A DNA stretch of 64,000 nucleotides, from the NCBI GenBank assembly GCA_963576475.1, contig OY754982.1:16682217-16746216 (forward strand), read 5' to 3'. The position numbers and the translations under genes are program-made. Of the stretch, positions 14,395-25,535 are shown in pieces (positions within the stretch are counted from its first letter, which is position 1; every line of letters begins with the position of its first letter). Under the pieces are notes generated by a model. That model had not been told where the DNA came from, did not search any database, and saw nothing but the letters and a program-made list of their open reading frames with translations. This DNA comes from Molanna angustata (taxonomy: Eukaryota; Arthropoda; Insecta; Trichoptera; Molannidae).

Positions 14395-14735
14395 GGATAA
14401 AATGGACGCCAAGTGGAGCAAGATCGGCATATCAGTAGTTACGACATAGCGGAAGAACTGGGAATTGTCCACAAATAGTTTTGACCCATTTGAAAAAAGC
14501 TGGGTACAAAAAAAACTCGATATTTGGGTGCCACCTAAAATTACTTATCGTGTTTTTTTTTTATCAGAAGTCCCAAAATTTCCACAGTAACAGAATCATG
14601 TCACTACCTACAAGATGGCAAAAAATCATTGACCAAATTGGCACATATATACTTTAATTAAATGTAAATAAACTTTAAAAAAAATCTTTTGAGTTTTCAT
14701 ATAGAATACGAAAAAACTTTTTCCCCTACCTAATA
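14395..14735 (+). pseudogene. Mariner transposase relic, internally deleted
   Basis: Around 14434-14475 the plus strand reads SYDIAEELGIVHK. A different frame continues VLTHLKKAGYKK (about 14479-14513) and a third KLDIWVPPKI. This is the second helix-turn-helix region and the W-V-P-H-E-L linker of mariner transposases (the family has IAEEL...SHKTVL.HLKK), broken by two frameshifts. The next recognisable part, SLPTRWQKIIDQIGTYIL then stop (about 14602-14657), is the mariner C-terminus. The catalytic D,D34D region between them is missing. A possible terminal repeat, AAAACTTTTTCCCCTACC, lies at about 14712-14730. Confidence 0.7.
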
Positions 14736-15479
14736 TTTGTTTAAAAGGGAGGTTGTGATCATTACTTAAAACAATGATTTTATTTAATCAAATAATCCAC
14801 GTGTAACGTACCAATGTATATAAACATAAAATGTACATAATAACACATTAGGTTGGTTTGATACTTATTTCTATAGGGGATAAAATGACGAGACTCTGTG
14901 TGTTGGATACTAGGCGAACTGCCGAAGTAATTAAATAGATTTTAGGAAGGGCTTTACATAAACATTGATATTGAATATTCAACATTAATTTATTAAAGTT
15001 ATAAAGGATTATATTTCCCACATAGCACGTTAATTAACGTATAACGTAAAGAGAAGAGTGTACGGAGAGAGAGAGAGAGACAGAGTAAAACAAGAAGTTG
15101 ATGCCTTTATCACATAAAATGTATACATGATTCAGTAATATGATACTCTGGGGTGGTTATAAACCTATTTTCATATGAACTCTCCACATTCGTGAGAGGA
15201 AACATTGTTGTGTGTGCGTGAGAAACGCCAGTTCGTTTTTATGCGCGCATTGTGATTTAGAAAATCATTTTTGGCTATATTATTTATAATTCTGACAATC
15301 TTCTTGTCTCAGAAAGATGATTAAAATACGTGTTTTTGGCGAGACGAGCAAATATGAATAATTTTTATAAATGTATCAAAAAATAAAACAATTATAGCCA
15401 TATAGCCAGTCAGTGTATTGCCAGATCGTCACCCAAATTACTCCAAAGGATACCACGAATAGGCAAGAAAAGCTTTAGC
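14736..15479. other. No gene seen
   Basis: Contains GGGAGGTTGTGATCATTACT at about 14749 (degenerate satellite-edge motif) and a (GA)n run at about 15066-15080. No coding signal. Confidence 0.5.
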
Positions 15480-15665
15480 AGAAACATAAGATGGTCTGGA
15501 ATGACTGGATGATGGCATTTTAAAAGATTGTTTGACGACAGTGTCCAGTTGGCTGTAATAACCTGAACGCGGAGGTGACGAGATAGAAACGAATGGAATC
15601 AGACGGAAAAGGCCTAAATCCAGGAGTTGAAGGAAGAAGACTAAGGAAGAAGACTAAGGAAGAAG
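15480..15665 (+). pseudogene. RTE-like LINE 3' tail
   Basis: The frame near 15574 reads RDRNEWNQTEKA, a stop, then IQELKEE, the same A-x-D-R-x-x-W-x-x-x-x-E-A-x-x-Q tail seen at 130-290. A short GAAGAAGACTAAG repeat follows, as is usual after these tails. Several stops are present. Confidence 0.5.
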
Positions 15666-15714
15666 GAGATCATAAAACATAGTTCATTTATTATATTCAG
15701 TTTATTCATTGTGA

Positions 15715-16173
15715 CCAATCCAGCGAGCACGTCTCTCGGAGATGGTATTGAGTAGGTGTCTGCCATCTTCAACTCTGTTGAGAACCTCGGCATTCGTGAT
15801 GTGGTCCCTCCAGGAAATTCCCAGTATTCTTCTGTAACACCACATCTCGAAAGCCTTAAGTCTACTTCTGTCTCTTTCGGTAAGACACCATGTCTCACAG
15901 CCATACATCAGTATGCTCCACACATATGTTTTTGTGAGTCTCTTACGGAGCTTCAAGTCTAGGTTGTTTGACTCAAGGATCTTCGACTTCTTGTTGAAAG
16001 CCAGCCTTGCCTGATGTATTCGGCTGTCAACTTCTTTCCTTGTTCTCCCATCCCAAGAGATCCTACTTCCGAGGTACACGAACTCTTTTGTGTTTTTCAA
16101 TGTTTCTCCGAACATTACCACATTAATTTGCTGCTCCTCACGGCCTACAGTCATCACTTTAGTCTTATTTTTC
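15715..16173 (-). pseudogene. RTE-type LINE reverse transcriptase, inverted 5' segment
   Basis: Read on the minus strand from about 16173 down to 15715. It begins with NKTKVMTVG, followed by FVYLGSRISWDG, DSRIHQARLAFNK, LRKRLTKTYVWSILMYGCET, RLKAFEMWCYRRIL, SWRDHITNAEVLNRV and RARWIG. These are the ordered blocks downstream of the catalytic core of RTE-clade reverse transcriptases (Y-L-G-S, the L-Y-G-C-E-T-W block, the E-M-W-C-Y-R-R block). The frame is fully open over about 150 codons, so the insertion is recent. The catalytic Y-A-D-D motif lies upstream and was not copied. Confidence 0.88.
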
Positions 16174-16397
16174 ACATCTTGCGCCACGAGGGACTCCTAC
16201 ATGACCTAATGGAGGGAATGGTTGAGGGTACAAACCACAGGGGGCGCCCCCGACGGGAATATTTGGCCCAGGTGTGCGAGGACATGAACTGCGCCACATA
16301 TGTTGAGCTGAAAAGGGCTGCACAGGATAGAGAGAAGTGGAAAGCGAGATGTAGACTTCTTCTGCAAACCAATCCATAGGATTGAGACTTTTGATGA
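16174..16397 (+). pseudogene. RTE-type LINE, 3' end of the coding region
   Basis: The plus strand reads HILRHEGLLHDLMEG, then RGRPRREYLAQVCEDMNC, TYVELKRAAQDREKW and CRLLLQTNP with a TAG stop at 16377-16379. It is the direct continuation of the inverted segment at 15715-16173. A related but older copy of this same tail is at 33795-33990 on the minus strand. Confidence 0.88.
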
Positions 16398-16454
16398 TTC
16401 ATTGTGATAGACTTGCGTATATAGCAACAAAATAAATCTCTTCTGGTGTCACTG

Positions 16455-16570
16455 TCTACCCGGAAGACCACTCAAGAGATGGAAGGATAGTTGGACTTCG
16501 TCATCTCAGGAGGCATTGTTTTTAAATTACAGACCAACAGAACTACTAAATGAAGAAAAAGAAGAAGTTT
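16455..16570 (+). pseudogene. LINE 3' tail fragment
   Basis: PGRPLKRWKDSWTSSSQEAL is read from about 16458. The G-R-P-x-K-R-W-x-D phrase is the standard near-C-terminal motif of insect LINE polyproteins. It ends in a GAAGAAAAAGAAGAAG run. Confidence 0.5.
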
Positions 16571-17920
16571 ATGCATCAATTCAAATTGTCTATCAGATTT
16601 TTTTACTTTATAACAAACGACGGACGTATAGTTATCAAACAATAATTGTCAAATAATTTTAGCGCACACCAATCGTTTAATTTACTGGTTAATAATTAAT
16701 TTTATTTTTTCCAAAGAATGTACGGTGGTTTCAAGTAAAAACACGAAAAAAATATTTTAAATTAATAATGCTACGGCAACTCACATAGGTAATTAACTCA
16801 AATAATTTGTCTTGTAAAACAATAATATAGATTGCACACGGAGTGTTCTGCGTGAGTATCTACCTAACAGAGGACACATACATATTATTTGAATAATTGT
16901 TAGTGCAAGTTTTTCTTCACATAAAAATAAAATATTCCCATATTGTTAAAGTTGACAGGCCGCTAACATTTGACTTCCCGCTAAGACTTATTGTTTTATT
17001 TTCACATTCAGAAACCACAATAGTCGGGGAGTAATTAAGGCGAGGGAACAATGATATGACTAAACCGCTTTTTAATCCCTTTCGTATAAAACAAAAGCAA
17101 AATCATAGGTGTATTATAATTGACCGCAGAATGCAGCAATTCAAAACAATGGCTTCAGTCAAATAGCTCAGTGTTGAACGACAATTCAAATGTCAGACAC
17201 CAACTACCACAAGTCGAATTTGACAAGAAAGGCTTGTATAAAATCCATTTATCAAATAAACCGTTTGAGTTTAATTTGGTATTATCTGTGACCTTGATAA
17301 GCAACTGGGTCCAAATTGGTTAAAATTTAACTCTCTGCTACAAATAATTCTCTTCGTGATACAAGTAGGTACTTTTACATCCTCGTTAATGACGATTACT
17401 GTGAAATAAAATAATAAAACAACATAAATATTAAATTCAATTAAAAATGTTATATGTATTTTGAGTTATTAAGAATGGCTGTTAATATTTTTTAAGTCCA
17501 TAGTCAAATATCTCAGATACATCTACAGTTATTGAAAACTTAAAATCAAGTGAATAAAGAATATGAAAAAAATAAAGCATAAATACGAAAGTAAAAAAAC
17601 GGTATTACCTTTATTTATTTTTAATTTAATTTTCGAAAGGTTAGTATACGTACTATATAATAAAGAAACAATGATACATTTTTTATTTTACAAAAATGAA
17701 TACCTATCTCGACTCACCATTGAATATCATTAAGTAAAATATATCCTTATCAATTGAACAGGAAAAAAAGAATATTATTTAATTAAGGAATAGATGGTAG
17801 GGATCTTAGGACAGTCGAATACATCGGGGATAGATAAAAGTAGTAACATGTATATTGAAGAGATAGTGTAAAATGCAAAGTTGACCCTAGGCTTTTAATT
17901 GCATCTGAGATTTACCTATT
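16571..17920. other. No gene seen
   Basis: AT-rich single-copy-looking sequence. A 67-codon frame at 17120-17323 has no recognisable motif. Confidence 0.5.
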
Positions 17921-18260
<340 letters not shown>

Positions 18261-19261
18261 ATAAAAATGAAATATATTTATATTGTACACTCCTTATTTC
18301 ATTATTTATATTGTGCTTAGGTTTTTTTAATGCATTTGTATAATTAATATATTGGTATGTACATATTTTTGTATGAATAAATAAAACGCAGTTAGAACAT
18401 TATTATTTCAAAGTGAAAATTATTATCTAAATCGCAGCTATAACATTTCAATACATATGATCAAAGTATTTAAATGCGAAAAATTTATATGATTTTTTAA
18501 TTAATATATTGAACGTACATACTTGCATAAAATGTGTTAATTTTATACCCTATCCTAAAATATCATCGTTAATGTAGAAAAATGTAGACTAGCACTAATA
18601 AACAAGGTTTATACTAGTAAAAATGTATATACATATTATATAGGTATATAATATTATATCCCCTTTTGTGGTTATGGAAAATGCTTAACCAAATTCCGGT
18701 TTATCACGAAAAGCTGAAGCCCTGTACTGCAGACATCCAGTGCAGTTCTGGTGAAAGTAGTAGTGAGTGATGAGGAAGCGACAAGTTAGTTGAAGTATTT
18801 TGTTTGAAACCATGTTCTTCATCCATGTAATACCATATGAAAACTTAGAAACTACTTCTCAACAAATTTCTTCGATGTGTGGGTAGTTTATTCTCTTGTG
18901 CAATGAGAAAATTGATTTCTCGTAATAACGATAATTTAATTTTGAAATAGTGACACCTTAAAAATTTAAAGAATACATTTTACATACTCGTAAAATGATC
19001 ATTAATTTGTAGTGTTTATTATTATACAAAGGTTGAAAATAATCTGATTTTTGTGAATATGGCCGAATGAAATAAACTAGAAAAATAAAGAACGATGATG
19101 CATTTTTTTTTACGAAAAAACAATATTAATTTGACTCATTTTGACAATAAACTCAGTCATTTCTGTTAAAATTAAAATAAATATCTCTAACATGATTAAA
19201 ACACAATATCACAAATACATATTAAAATTATCTTTAATTTATAAGTTTTTTGCAATGCAGG
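18261..19261. other. No gene seen
   Basis: AT-rich. A slightly GC-richer block at 18660-18790 shows no recognisable feature. Confidence 0.5.
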
Positions 19262-19481
19262 ACTTACCTATTTTATTTTATTTAATATAACTTCTCGAGC
19301 AACTAACAGGTCATTTATTAATTTAACACGTACACATTAACAAGTTGCCACATTCTGGAAACTTACGATATTAATCGTCTCACAGATCCAGACTGAAAAC
19401 ACAATTAAAAAATGAATCGGACCCTGAACCTTTGGATCAGAAGTCAAATACTTAACCAACTGAACCACGAAGGCCGACAAT
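19262..19481 (-). mobile_element. SINE family 1 (tRNA-headed), diverged copy
   Basis: On the minus strand it starts GGCCTTCGTGGTTCAGTTGG (A box TGGTTCAGTTGG), then a degenerate B box (GGTCCGATTCA), then the family body TTTTCAGTCTGGATCTGTGA and TCCAGAATGTGGCAACTTG, ending toward 19262. Better copies are at 30966-31203 and 34772-34945. Confidence 0.85.
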
Positions 19482-20029
19482 GTTTATTATGTTGTATAAG
19501 TTTTCTTACTAAAGTGAGCTGTGACAAATGTTATTTAAAACGAAATTCAATCAAAATTGATTAGTTTTTTAAGTAACATTAATATTATTTATGTTTTATT
19601 AATTAATCAATGAACACACCGTCTCCACGATTTCAATTATACGTTTAACATGAAATTTTGAAAATGTGCATTGAGTTTAAGATGTTTGTGTGTTCACAAA
19701 GTAAATAATAAAAAAATATATGTACCTATGCGTTCGCATTACACAATGTATATGTCAAATCTAATATTTGAATTGAAATTATTGGAAATTACAACATCTG
19801 TAAAGTTTTTAAGCATTGAATCAAACCTCTTTAATCCTTATTGATGATTTGATTAACCTTCTTTCTGCTTAGTTCGAAATGTTTCTTATTCTGTGTTGAG
19901 ATATATATGCCACACTTTAAATTTAAATTATTTCATATAAATGAAAAAATAATGATCTGGTCTGGTCATAAAATTTATTAAGTATATCATTTTTAAACAT
20001 CAAATTCAAGGCTCTTTGGCATGTCCATG
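19482..20029. other. No gene seen
   Basis: AT-rich spacer between a SINE and a mariner-type element. Confidence 0.5.
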
Positions 20030-20602
20030 TATATAAAGGGTGTCTCAAAATAAAGTTTACAATATTAGTGGATCGATAAAAAAAAGTAAGACGTGTATCG
20101 AAAAAATGTTTATTAATTATTAAAGTACACAATTCGGGAATTAAATTGTTAAAAATAATATCTTCCAAATGTAGGCCCTCGCGTTCGCAGCACTCATTTA
20201 ATCGAACAGTAAAATTACTTATGACGGCTCGGCAGGTGGACTCAGTGATGGCTACTATTTCGTTACGGATATTTTCTTTCAAATGCACCAGGGAAGTCGG
20301 TCTACTGGCGTAAAATTTAGATTTAAATAACCCCATTGGAAAAAAGTCCATAGAGGTTAAATCAGGACTGCGTGGAGGCCAATTTATGTCACCTCTCCTG
20401 GAGATCAATTTGCCTGGGAAAATTTCACTGATGTATTGTCATTTCAGAGATGTATTGGACGTGTGTGACGTTGCTCCGTCCTGCTGGAACCATGATCTTT
20501 GGTTATAACCAGGAAAGTTTTGCAGTTCAGACACCAAGAAGTCGTCTAACATAACGCTCTGATTACAAATATAATCTTTCTTTTGAGACACCTTGTGTAT
20601 AG
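20030..20602 (-). mobile_element. Tc1/mariner-superfamily element, internally deleted
   Basis: The ends are inverted: AAGGGTGTCTCAAAATAAAG at about 20036 and, on the minus strand, CAAGGTGTCTCAAAAGAAAG at about 20594. Both flanks have TA-rich sequence (TATATA / TGTATA), as expected for TA target use. Only about 570 bp remain, so most of the 5' half of the transposase gene is gone. Confidence 0.75.
20100..20565 (-). pseudogene. Mariner-like transposase, catalytic C-terminal half
   Basis: On the minus strand, MLDDFLVSELQNFPGYNQ leads into WFQQDGATSHTSNTSLK, a TGA stop, then QYISEIFPGKLISRRGDINW, PPRSPDLTSMDFF and ...FTVRLNECCEREGLHLEDII. The D of QDGATSH (20478-20480) and the D of PRSPDL (20361-20363) are two of the three catalytic carboxylates; the spacing is 38 codons, counting the stop. 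That is longer than the D34D of classical mariner and nearer to D37-D41 clades. The first D and the DNA-binding domain are deleted. The frame runs on past the left terminal repeat without its normal stop. Not functional. Confidence 0.8.
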
Positions 20603-21475
20603 GTACATACATATGTAGGTATAAACATTGATTTTACGGATTCATAATAAATTCAAATATGCCTTATTCATTCCGGTTATATTGTTTTAATGGTCTTTGT
20701 TTCTTATCAAACCGAAGGGAAACCGTTAGCGAAAGGGATGAGAGGCTTTGTACATTGGAACAATGGGTCTCTGTAGGCTCACGCATAATAAACATAGCCT
20801 TATTACAACGTGCCTACCTGAGGAATATTTATCATTTAAACACCCCCGGATGGTTTGAATAACATACAATAACACTGCTTTCATATTTATTATGTACCTA
20901 GCATCATTCTCGAACCAAATCTAATACAAATATTAATTATTTTATATTCACATCACTGTGTATATTTTTAGCATTTTATGTCAATCTCATTTCAGTCAAT
21001 ATGTATTTTATCAAAAAATATTTTTTTCTATTAATAAAAGAAAATATACATGCTCATTTTCTTTGTTTCAGGTACCTGAATGCATTTGGATTCTCTGTCA
21101 TAGGGAAACACAACCTTTGAATTTTTAATTCATCATTTTTTTTTTCCTTTTGCTGATGAATATATTTGTCACTTGCACAGGACTAAGGTCTTTAGGGAGG
21201 TGTGCAGACGTCATAGGTTTTATTACCTACTGATGGATGTCATTTAAAATTATCTTTAAGCAACCCTTGCATCTCTGGACCGAAAACACTTTTGAAAGAA
21301 TTTGCCATTTGCAAATAAACTTGTCACGCAGAGTGATTTTTTTTTCATTTTGTTTATAATTTGGGTTGTATAACGATCAACTACAAGCCTCAAAAATATA
21401 TTATGGGTGGTGTTAATTTGATTTTCAGTAAAATTGCTGTTAATTTACCAAAAACCAACATGTAATATATTGATG
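20603..21475. other. No gene seen
   Basis: A 67-codon frame at 20659-20862 has no recognisable motif. The rest is AT-rich. Confidence 0.45.
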
Positions 21476-21775
21476 TTGCGCCTTTCAACAGGCAATCTTT
21501 ATAGCGTTTTACGAGATTGCACGAACAGGAGATCGGCATTCTTCGGGAGTAGGGAGATTGATATAAAGTAATGTCTGGGGTAAGGCCGGACGTGGATTGA
21601 TTGTGTATTGATCGATTATATAGTGCTCTCACGTTGTGGTTCGTCTATTAGGTATACTATTATTGTACTTCACTTTTATAATATCTAATTACTGTATTTA
21701 TTTATTGTAATAAACTGTGTAAATAGTAAACGCTTGTGTTTATTTAACAATATATGTTATCAAAAGTAACAGATA
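21476..21775 (+). mobile_element. Possible solo LTR
   Basis: A moderately GC-rich block starting TGTTGCGCCTTTCAACAGGC is followed by an AATAAACTGTGTAAATAG signal at about 21709 and a GT-rich segment, and it could end at GTAACA. That is LTR-like (U3, poly-A signal, short U5), but I could not find a convincing target-site duplication or a second copy. Confidence 0.25.
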
Positions 21776-22969
21776 CCAAACAACATAAAATTAAAATATA
21801 TGACACTGTTGCCAAGTTTGACCTTTATACCTACATCACTAAACTGTAGGCCTAGTTGAGAACGACGTGGGTGTATATATTATTTGTCTCAATAAAGTAA
21901 AATTAATTCAACCCACAAGTTTTGTTTGAATTACCAGCTTATGTAATAGGTGGTATTGCCATGTACATATATAGTGCTATAATATATACCCATCTGTATA
22001 AACTCCAAGTCTATCTCGGAATTTGCAAGTAACGAATATTGCTCCCGAAGCCACAATCGAGTTATCTCTTAAATTCACAATTTACTATTTACTAAATTAT
22101 ATACTAAATTAAACTAAACATCTTGGCTGTTGGAATATTGGACGTAGGTTCCCGTATTTCTCGAGTAGGGTAAAGATAGTAACGTGGGAGGAAGGGGGTG
22201 GTTCTAATCAAGTAGACTCCATCCCCGTTTGAAACCGCAAACGCTGTTTGGTCCTCTCCGCGTCCTCATCTAACCCCACCTTACCCCGGGTTCACACACA
22301 CGCAGGACCGAATTAAGACTCAATATACATTCCTTTATTTTGTTAGTTTATAAATTTACTGAACCAATCTCAAATAAACGAGTCTATATGTTCATTGTTA
22401 AAAGGGAATAAGTACATCGGTCTATATCCACGATCTTCGTATTTTCTTCATATGACGCCGATTACGCGTATTCTGGTTAGAATATTATGTATGAGTTCAT
22501 TTACATATTTCAATACAATGAGTAAGTAAAACAAAAAAATCACAAATTTAGCAATAAAGGACCTCAGACAACGAACTGCTGGTATAAGGGTGAAGACAAT
22601 TACAATAAAATAATGAGTAAAACAGAGCACTTATACACATATTATTCATATCACACATATAATTCATATTCGAAAATAATTTATTCCACAAAAAAAACAT
22701 CTACATACAATCTGTAAAGTTTTTTCGTATTTTTCGTCACACTGCCGGAAAAATAAATTTGGAATTTCAATTCAAGCACATACGTATGTCAGCCAGTAAA
22801 ACAATTTCAAAAAATTAAACGATAAAAAAAACCTTTAAATAACTAAGGATTTATCGTTATTATAAGTATTGATGTAGGTAGTAATGATTTTTTTTATTTA
22901 ATCTCCAGTACCTTATTGAGTATGATGAGGTAAGTTATATCTAAAAAAATATAAGTTTATTTAACTTCA
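21776..22969. other. No gene seen; short GC-rich block
   Basis: 22140-22310 is GC-richer (CTCTCCGCGTCCTCATC, ACCTTACCCCGGGTTC) without a recognisable open frame. The rest is AT-rich. Confidence 0.45.
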
Positions 22970-23365
22970 TGGACGATGATTAGGTATAACCATGACCTGG
23001 AACTTACATATATGTACAATGAGCCCAACATAGTAAAGAATAAAAAAACTTATCGCCTTAGATGGTTGAGACATCTCCAGCGCATGGAGGAGAACCGATG
23101 GATTCTCAACACACGACCAGATGGGAGACGAAACGTATAGAAAGCCCAACATTTAGGTGGATGGATGGTCTAGAAAGGGAGTTTATTTATTTATTTATTT
23201 ATTAAAGACACCAACAGAACATTGAAATATACACACACAAGTTAACACATGATACAAACACATAAGGTCTCCAATCTCCAATGGGAGTTGAAGGAAAGAC
23301 CGGGTAGAATGACGGGAAATTCTTGATGAGGCCGAGGTTCATGATTGGCTGTAGCGCCATTGATG
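22970..23365 (+). pseudogene. LINE 3' end, interrupted by another retroelement tail
   Basis: The frame reads MIRYNHDLELTYMYNEPNIV, then RLRWLRHLQRMEENRW, RPDGRRNV and a stop. The R-L-R-W-x-x-H-x-Q-R-M block matches the related fragments at 24968-25143 and 55020-55375. At 23181 a (TTTA)n run and about 140 bp of minus-strand retroelement 3' sequence intervene. Then 23340-23362 reads GGCTGTAGCGCCATTGATGA, the typical end of this LINE (stop, then GCGCCAT and a GAT/GAA repeat). Confidence 0.65.
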
Positions 23366-23524
23366 ATGATGATGAAAATAAATAAATTTGTTTTAAGTCC
23401 CACTGTAATTTAAAGATAATAGACAGTGTCATTTGTTTTTACTAAAATAAAAATATAACTTACTTAAAAAATACAATAATGTAATCATATTAAGAATTGA
23501 TTTTATTTTATTTAATAATATTTG
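23366..23524. other. No gene seen
   Basis: AT-rich spacer. Confidence 0.5.
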
Positions 23525-23850
23525 GTATTTTTATTGACAAACTTTTTAACATCACAATAGAGACGAAGTCAGGATATTGTAGAAGAACCAGGAATTCAAG
23601 GCACCTACAGGGATTACGACCTGTCATCGGCTGGTTTACATGATCACTTTATGCGCTTGCGCAACGTTCACCAATAGGTGCCCTAATAATAGCCCTGTAG
23701 GTGCCTTGAGTTTCTGGTTCTTCTACAATATTCCAACTTCGTCTCTATTGAGATGTTAAAAAGTTTGTCAGTAAAAATATCATTTGACTCCCGACAGGAA
23801 AAAAAATCCAATGTTTGCGTATATGCAATTAAAAAATATTCGATTTAATA
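23525..23850. mobile_element. Foldback family F1, copy 1
   Basis: Arms of about 80 bp: TGACAAACTTTTTAACATC...GAGACGAAGT...CAAGGCACCTACAGGG on the left, reverse complement ending near 23785. The interior has CTTTATGCGCTTGCGCAACG. An outer stretch on the right (CGACAGG, then ATCCAATGTTTGCGTATATG) is also shared with the copies at 25148 and 36685, so it belongs to the family. No ORF. Confidence 0.8.
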
Positions 23851-24619
23851 TTTGGTAATAAATATACAGAGATTTTTATCGATATTGATTTAAAAACTAA
23901 CGTCCCGTTTGAAATAAAAGATTTTAAGATGGAGCTCTCCTCAAATTTTATTTATTTTAAGAAAATATAAAATTATGCTTATTACATTCTTCATTCCAAG
24001 TCCACTCCCGACTCCCAAAACTCACCCCGTTCGTTCCTGAGAATTTCTCTGTAACGGTAAAATTGAAACAGTACAATGTAGTTCGCTTTACATAAGCTCA
24101 GATACATGGAGTGAGGAATGGTGAACAGAGGGGAGGGGAAAGGGGCAGCAGTAGGGGAAGGTTGTGGGGAGGGGTTGGCAGAGAGGAGGAAGAGGTCCTC
24201 TATTCTCTTTGTGTTACCAAGGGCCCTCATCTTATTGTTAAACATGTTTTATATCCTTCGCAATAATAATAATATGAAACCAAAATAATACTTTTCCTAT
24301 ATTGTTAAACGACACAATACTTATACTTCAAATATTTACCTACTGAAAATCCGATACCTTTCTCTCCCTCTCAAAGGATACACAAATTTCATACAAGATA
24401 CAAATTTATTTATGTTAAATTTTTTTTCTTAGTGAACGGCTTTTATTTGAAGTTGAAAGTTTATTCATTTTATTGCGTTACTTGAAAACATAATGCTCAT
24501 AGTTATTTCAAATTGACAAAAAAACAATTGTTTACATAAAAAACTTATTTTGTATTTTTACTCCTGTATTTCTGTGCATTTTTCTTTAACTAAAAACAAT
24601 TTTCACATCTTTACAAATA
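23851..24619. other. No gene seen; purine-rich block at 24116-24200
   Basis: 24116-24200 is G-rich on plus (GGGGAGGGGAAAGGGGCAGC, GGGGAGGGG), with potential for G-quadruplex formation. The minus-strand 84-codon frame over it is low-complexity P/S/F text and I do not call it. Confidence 0.45.
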
Positions 24620-24722
24620 TGGCGAAGAATGGCACACGATAGAGACGAGTGGAAGTCCAAGCGGGAATCCTTTGTCTAATACTGGACTCAAGAAGAGGCT
24701 GAGTAAGTGAGTAAGTAAGTAT
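24620..24722 (+). pseudogene. RTE-like LINE 3' tail
   Basis: MAHDRDEWKSKRESFV, a TAA in place of a CAA glutamine codon, then YWTQEEAE and stop, followed by a GTGAGTAAGTAAG simple repeat. The A-x-D-R-x-E-W-x-x-x-R-E-x-F-V-Q-x-W-T pattern is the RTE tail. One nonsense change in the visible part. Confidence 0.75.
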
Positions 24723-24967
24723 ACAAAAGTATTTAAATAATTAAAGATAGAAACGTGTGCTTTAATTTCATTACATTTGAAAATAAAGTCATTTGAAAAC
24801 CTCGCTGTTTTTTCTATATTTTACATATCTTAATTTGATTTAGAAGATATTATTTATTTATTGAATATTTTTAATTTGAGAATAGTTAAAGTTTATAGTT
24901 CTTGCTATAAAAGATATTGATGCGTTACTGGTTTTAGAGAAAAATTTTCGACCTCCTCTGCGATTAA
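24723..24967. other. No gene seen
   Basis: AT-rich spacer. Confidence 0.5.
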
Positions 24968-25143
24968 GGCACGTGGAGAATCAGGTATAACCACGAACTA
25001 GAGAGCCTATTCAAGGAACCAAATATCATCCAAACGATGAGAATAGGGAAGCTCCGCCGTTTAGGACACACGCATCGTATGGACGATGAACAAACACCGA
25101 GAAGAATCCTCACAACACATCCGGAGGGAAGAAGGGGTGTGGG
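24968..25143 (+). pseudogene. LINE 3' coding fragment
   Basis: WRIRYNHELESLFKEPNIIQ, then IGKLRRLGHTHRMDDEQTPR and HPEGRRGVG. It is the same family as 22970-23180 and 55020-55375 (E-W-R-I-R-x-N-x-E-L ... L-R-x-x-G-H-x-x-R-M ... P-x-G-R-R-x-V-G). It is cut exactly where foldback copy F1-2 begins, so F1 inserted into it or flanks a deletion. Confidence 0.7.
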
Positions 25144-25147
25144 AATT

Positions 25148-25535
25148 CTTTTTTAACATTTCAATAGAGACAAAGTTGGATTATTATTATAAGAGAACCA
25201 GAATTTCGAAGCACCTACATCAGTTGGACCTGTCATCGGTTTGTTTACGTGTTCACTTTATGCGCTTACGAAACATTCACCAATTATGCCTTGTTATTGA
25301 GTTCCCTATCAATCCAATTTATGAAAGTTCTATATATTTAAGTCATGAACATCTGTTTGTTTGAAAATAAGCTGAAATACACCATCGCCATCTATGAAGT
25401 GATGAAGATACAATTTCCTGGTTATTCTATAATTTTTCAACTTAGTTTCTATTGAAATGTTTAAAATTGTCATAAAATATCATGTACATTGGTACTCTCA
25501 ACAGGGAAAAAATCCAATGATCATGGAATTTCCTT
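25148..25535. mobile_element. Foldback family F1, copy 2
   Basis: The left arm AACATTTCAATAGAGACAAA...GAAGCACCTAC and right arm TTCAACTTAGTTTCTATTGA with AACAGGGAAAAAATCCAATG are diverged versions of the 23525 copy. The interior CTTTATGCGCTTACGAAAC matches too. About 130 bp of extra sequence (25300-25420) is in the middle. Confidence 0.7.

Larger units (their letters stand above)
15704..16408. mobile_element. LINE insertion with 5' inversion (twin priming), 11-bp target-site duplication
   Basis: ATTCATTGTGA is repeated at 15704-15714 and 16398-16408 and flanks the insertion exactly. Right after the left copy, the minus strand encodes the reverse-transcriptase C-terminus up to RARWIG. From about 16174 the plus strand continues with HILRHEGLLHDLMEG to the protein end and 3' tail. 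So the 5' half is inverted and the two halves are contiguous in the original reading. Total insertion about 683 bp. Confidence 0.9.

Noticed and set aside
20659..20862. 67-codon frame
   Set aside because: No motif. Length is within chance for this composition.
21476..21775. Complete LTR retrotransposon
   Set aside because: No second LTR, no gag-pol reading and no primer-binding site seen. At most a solo LTR, listed with low confidence.
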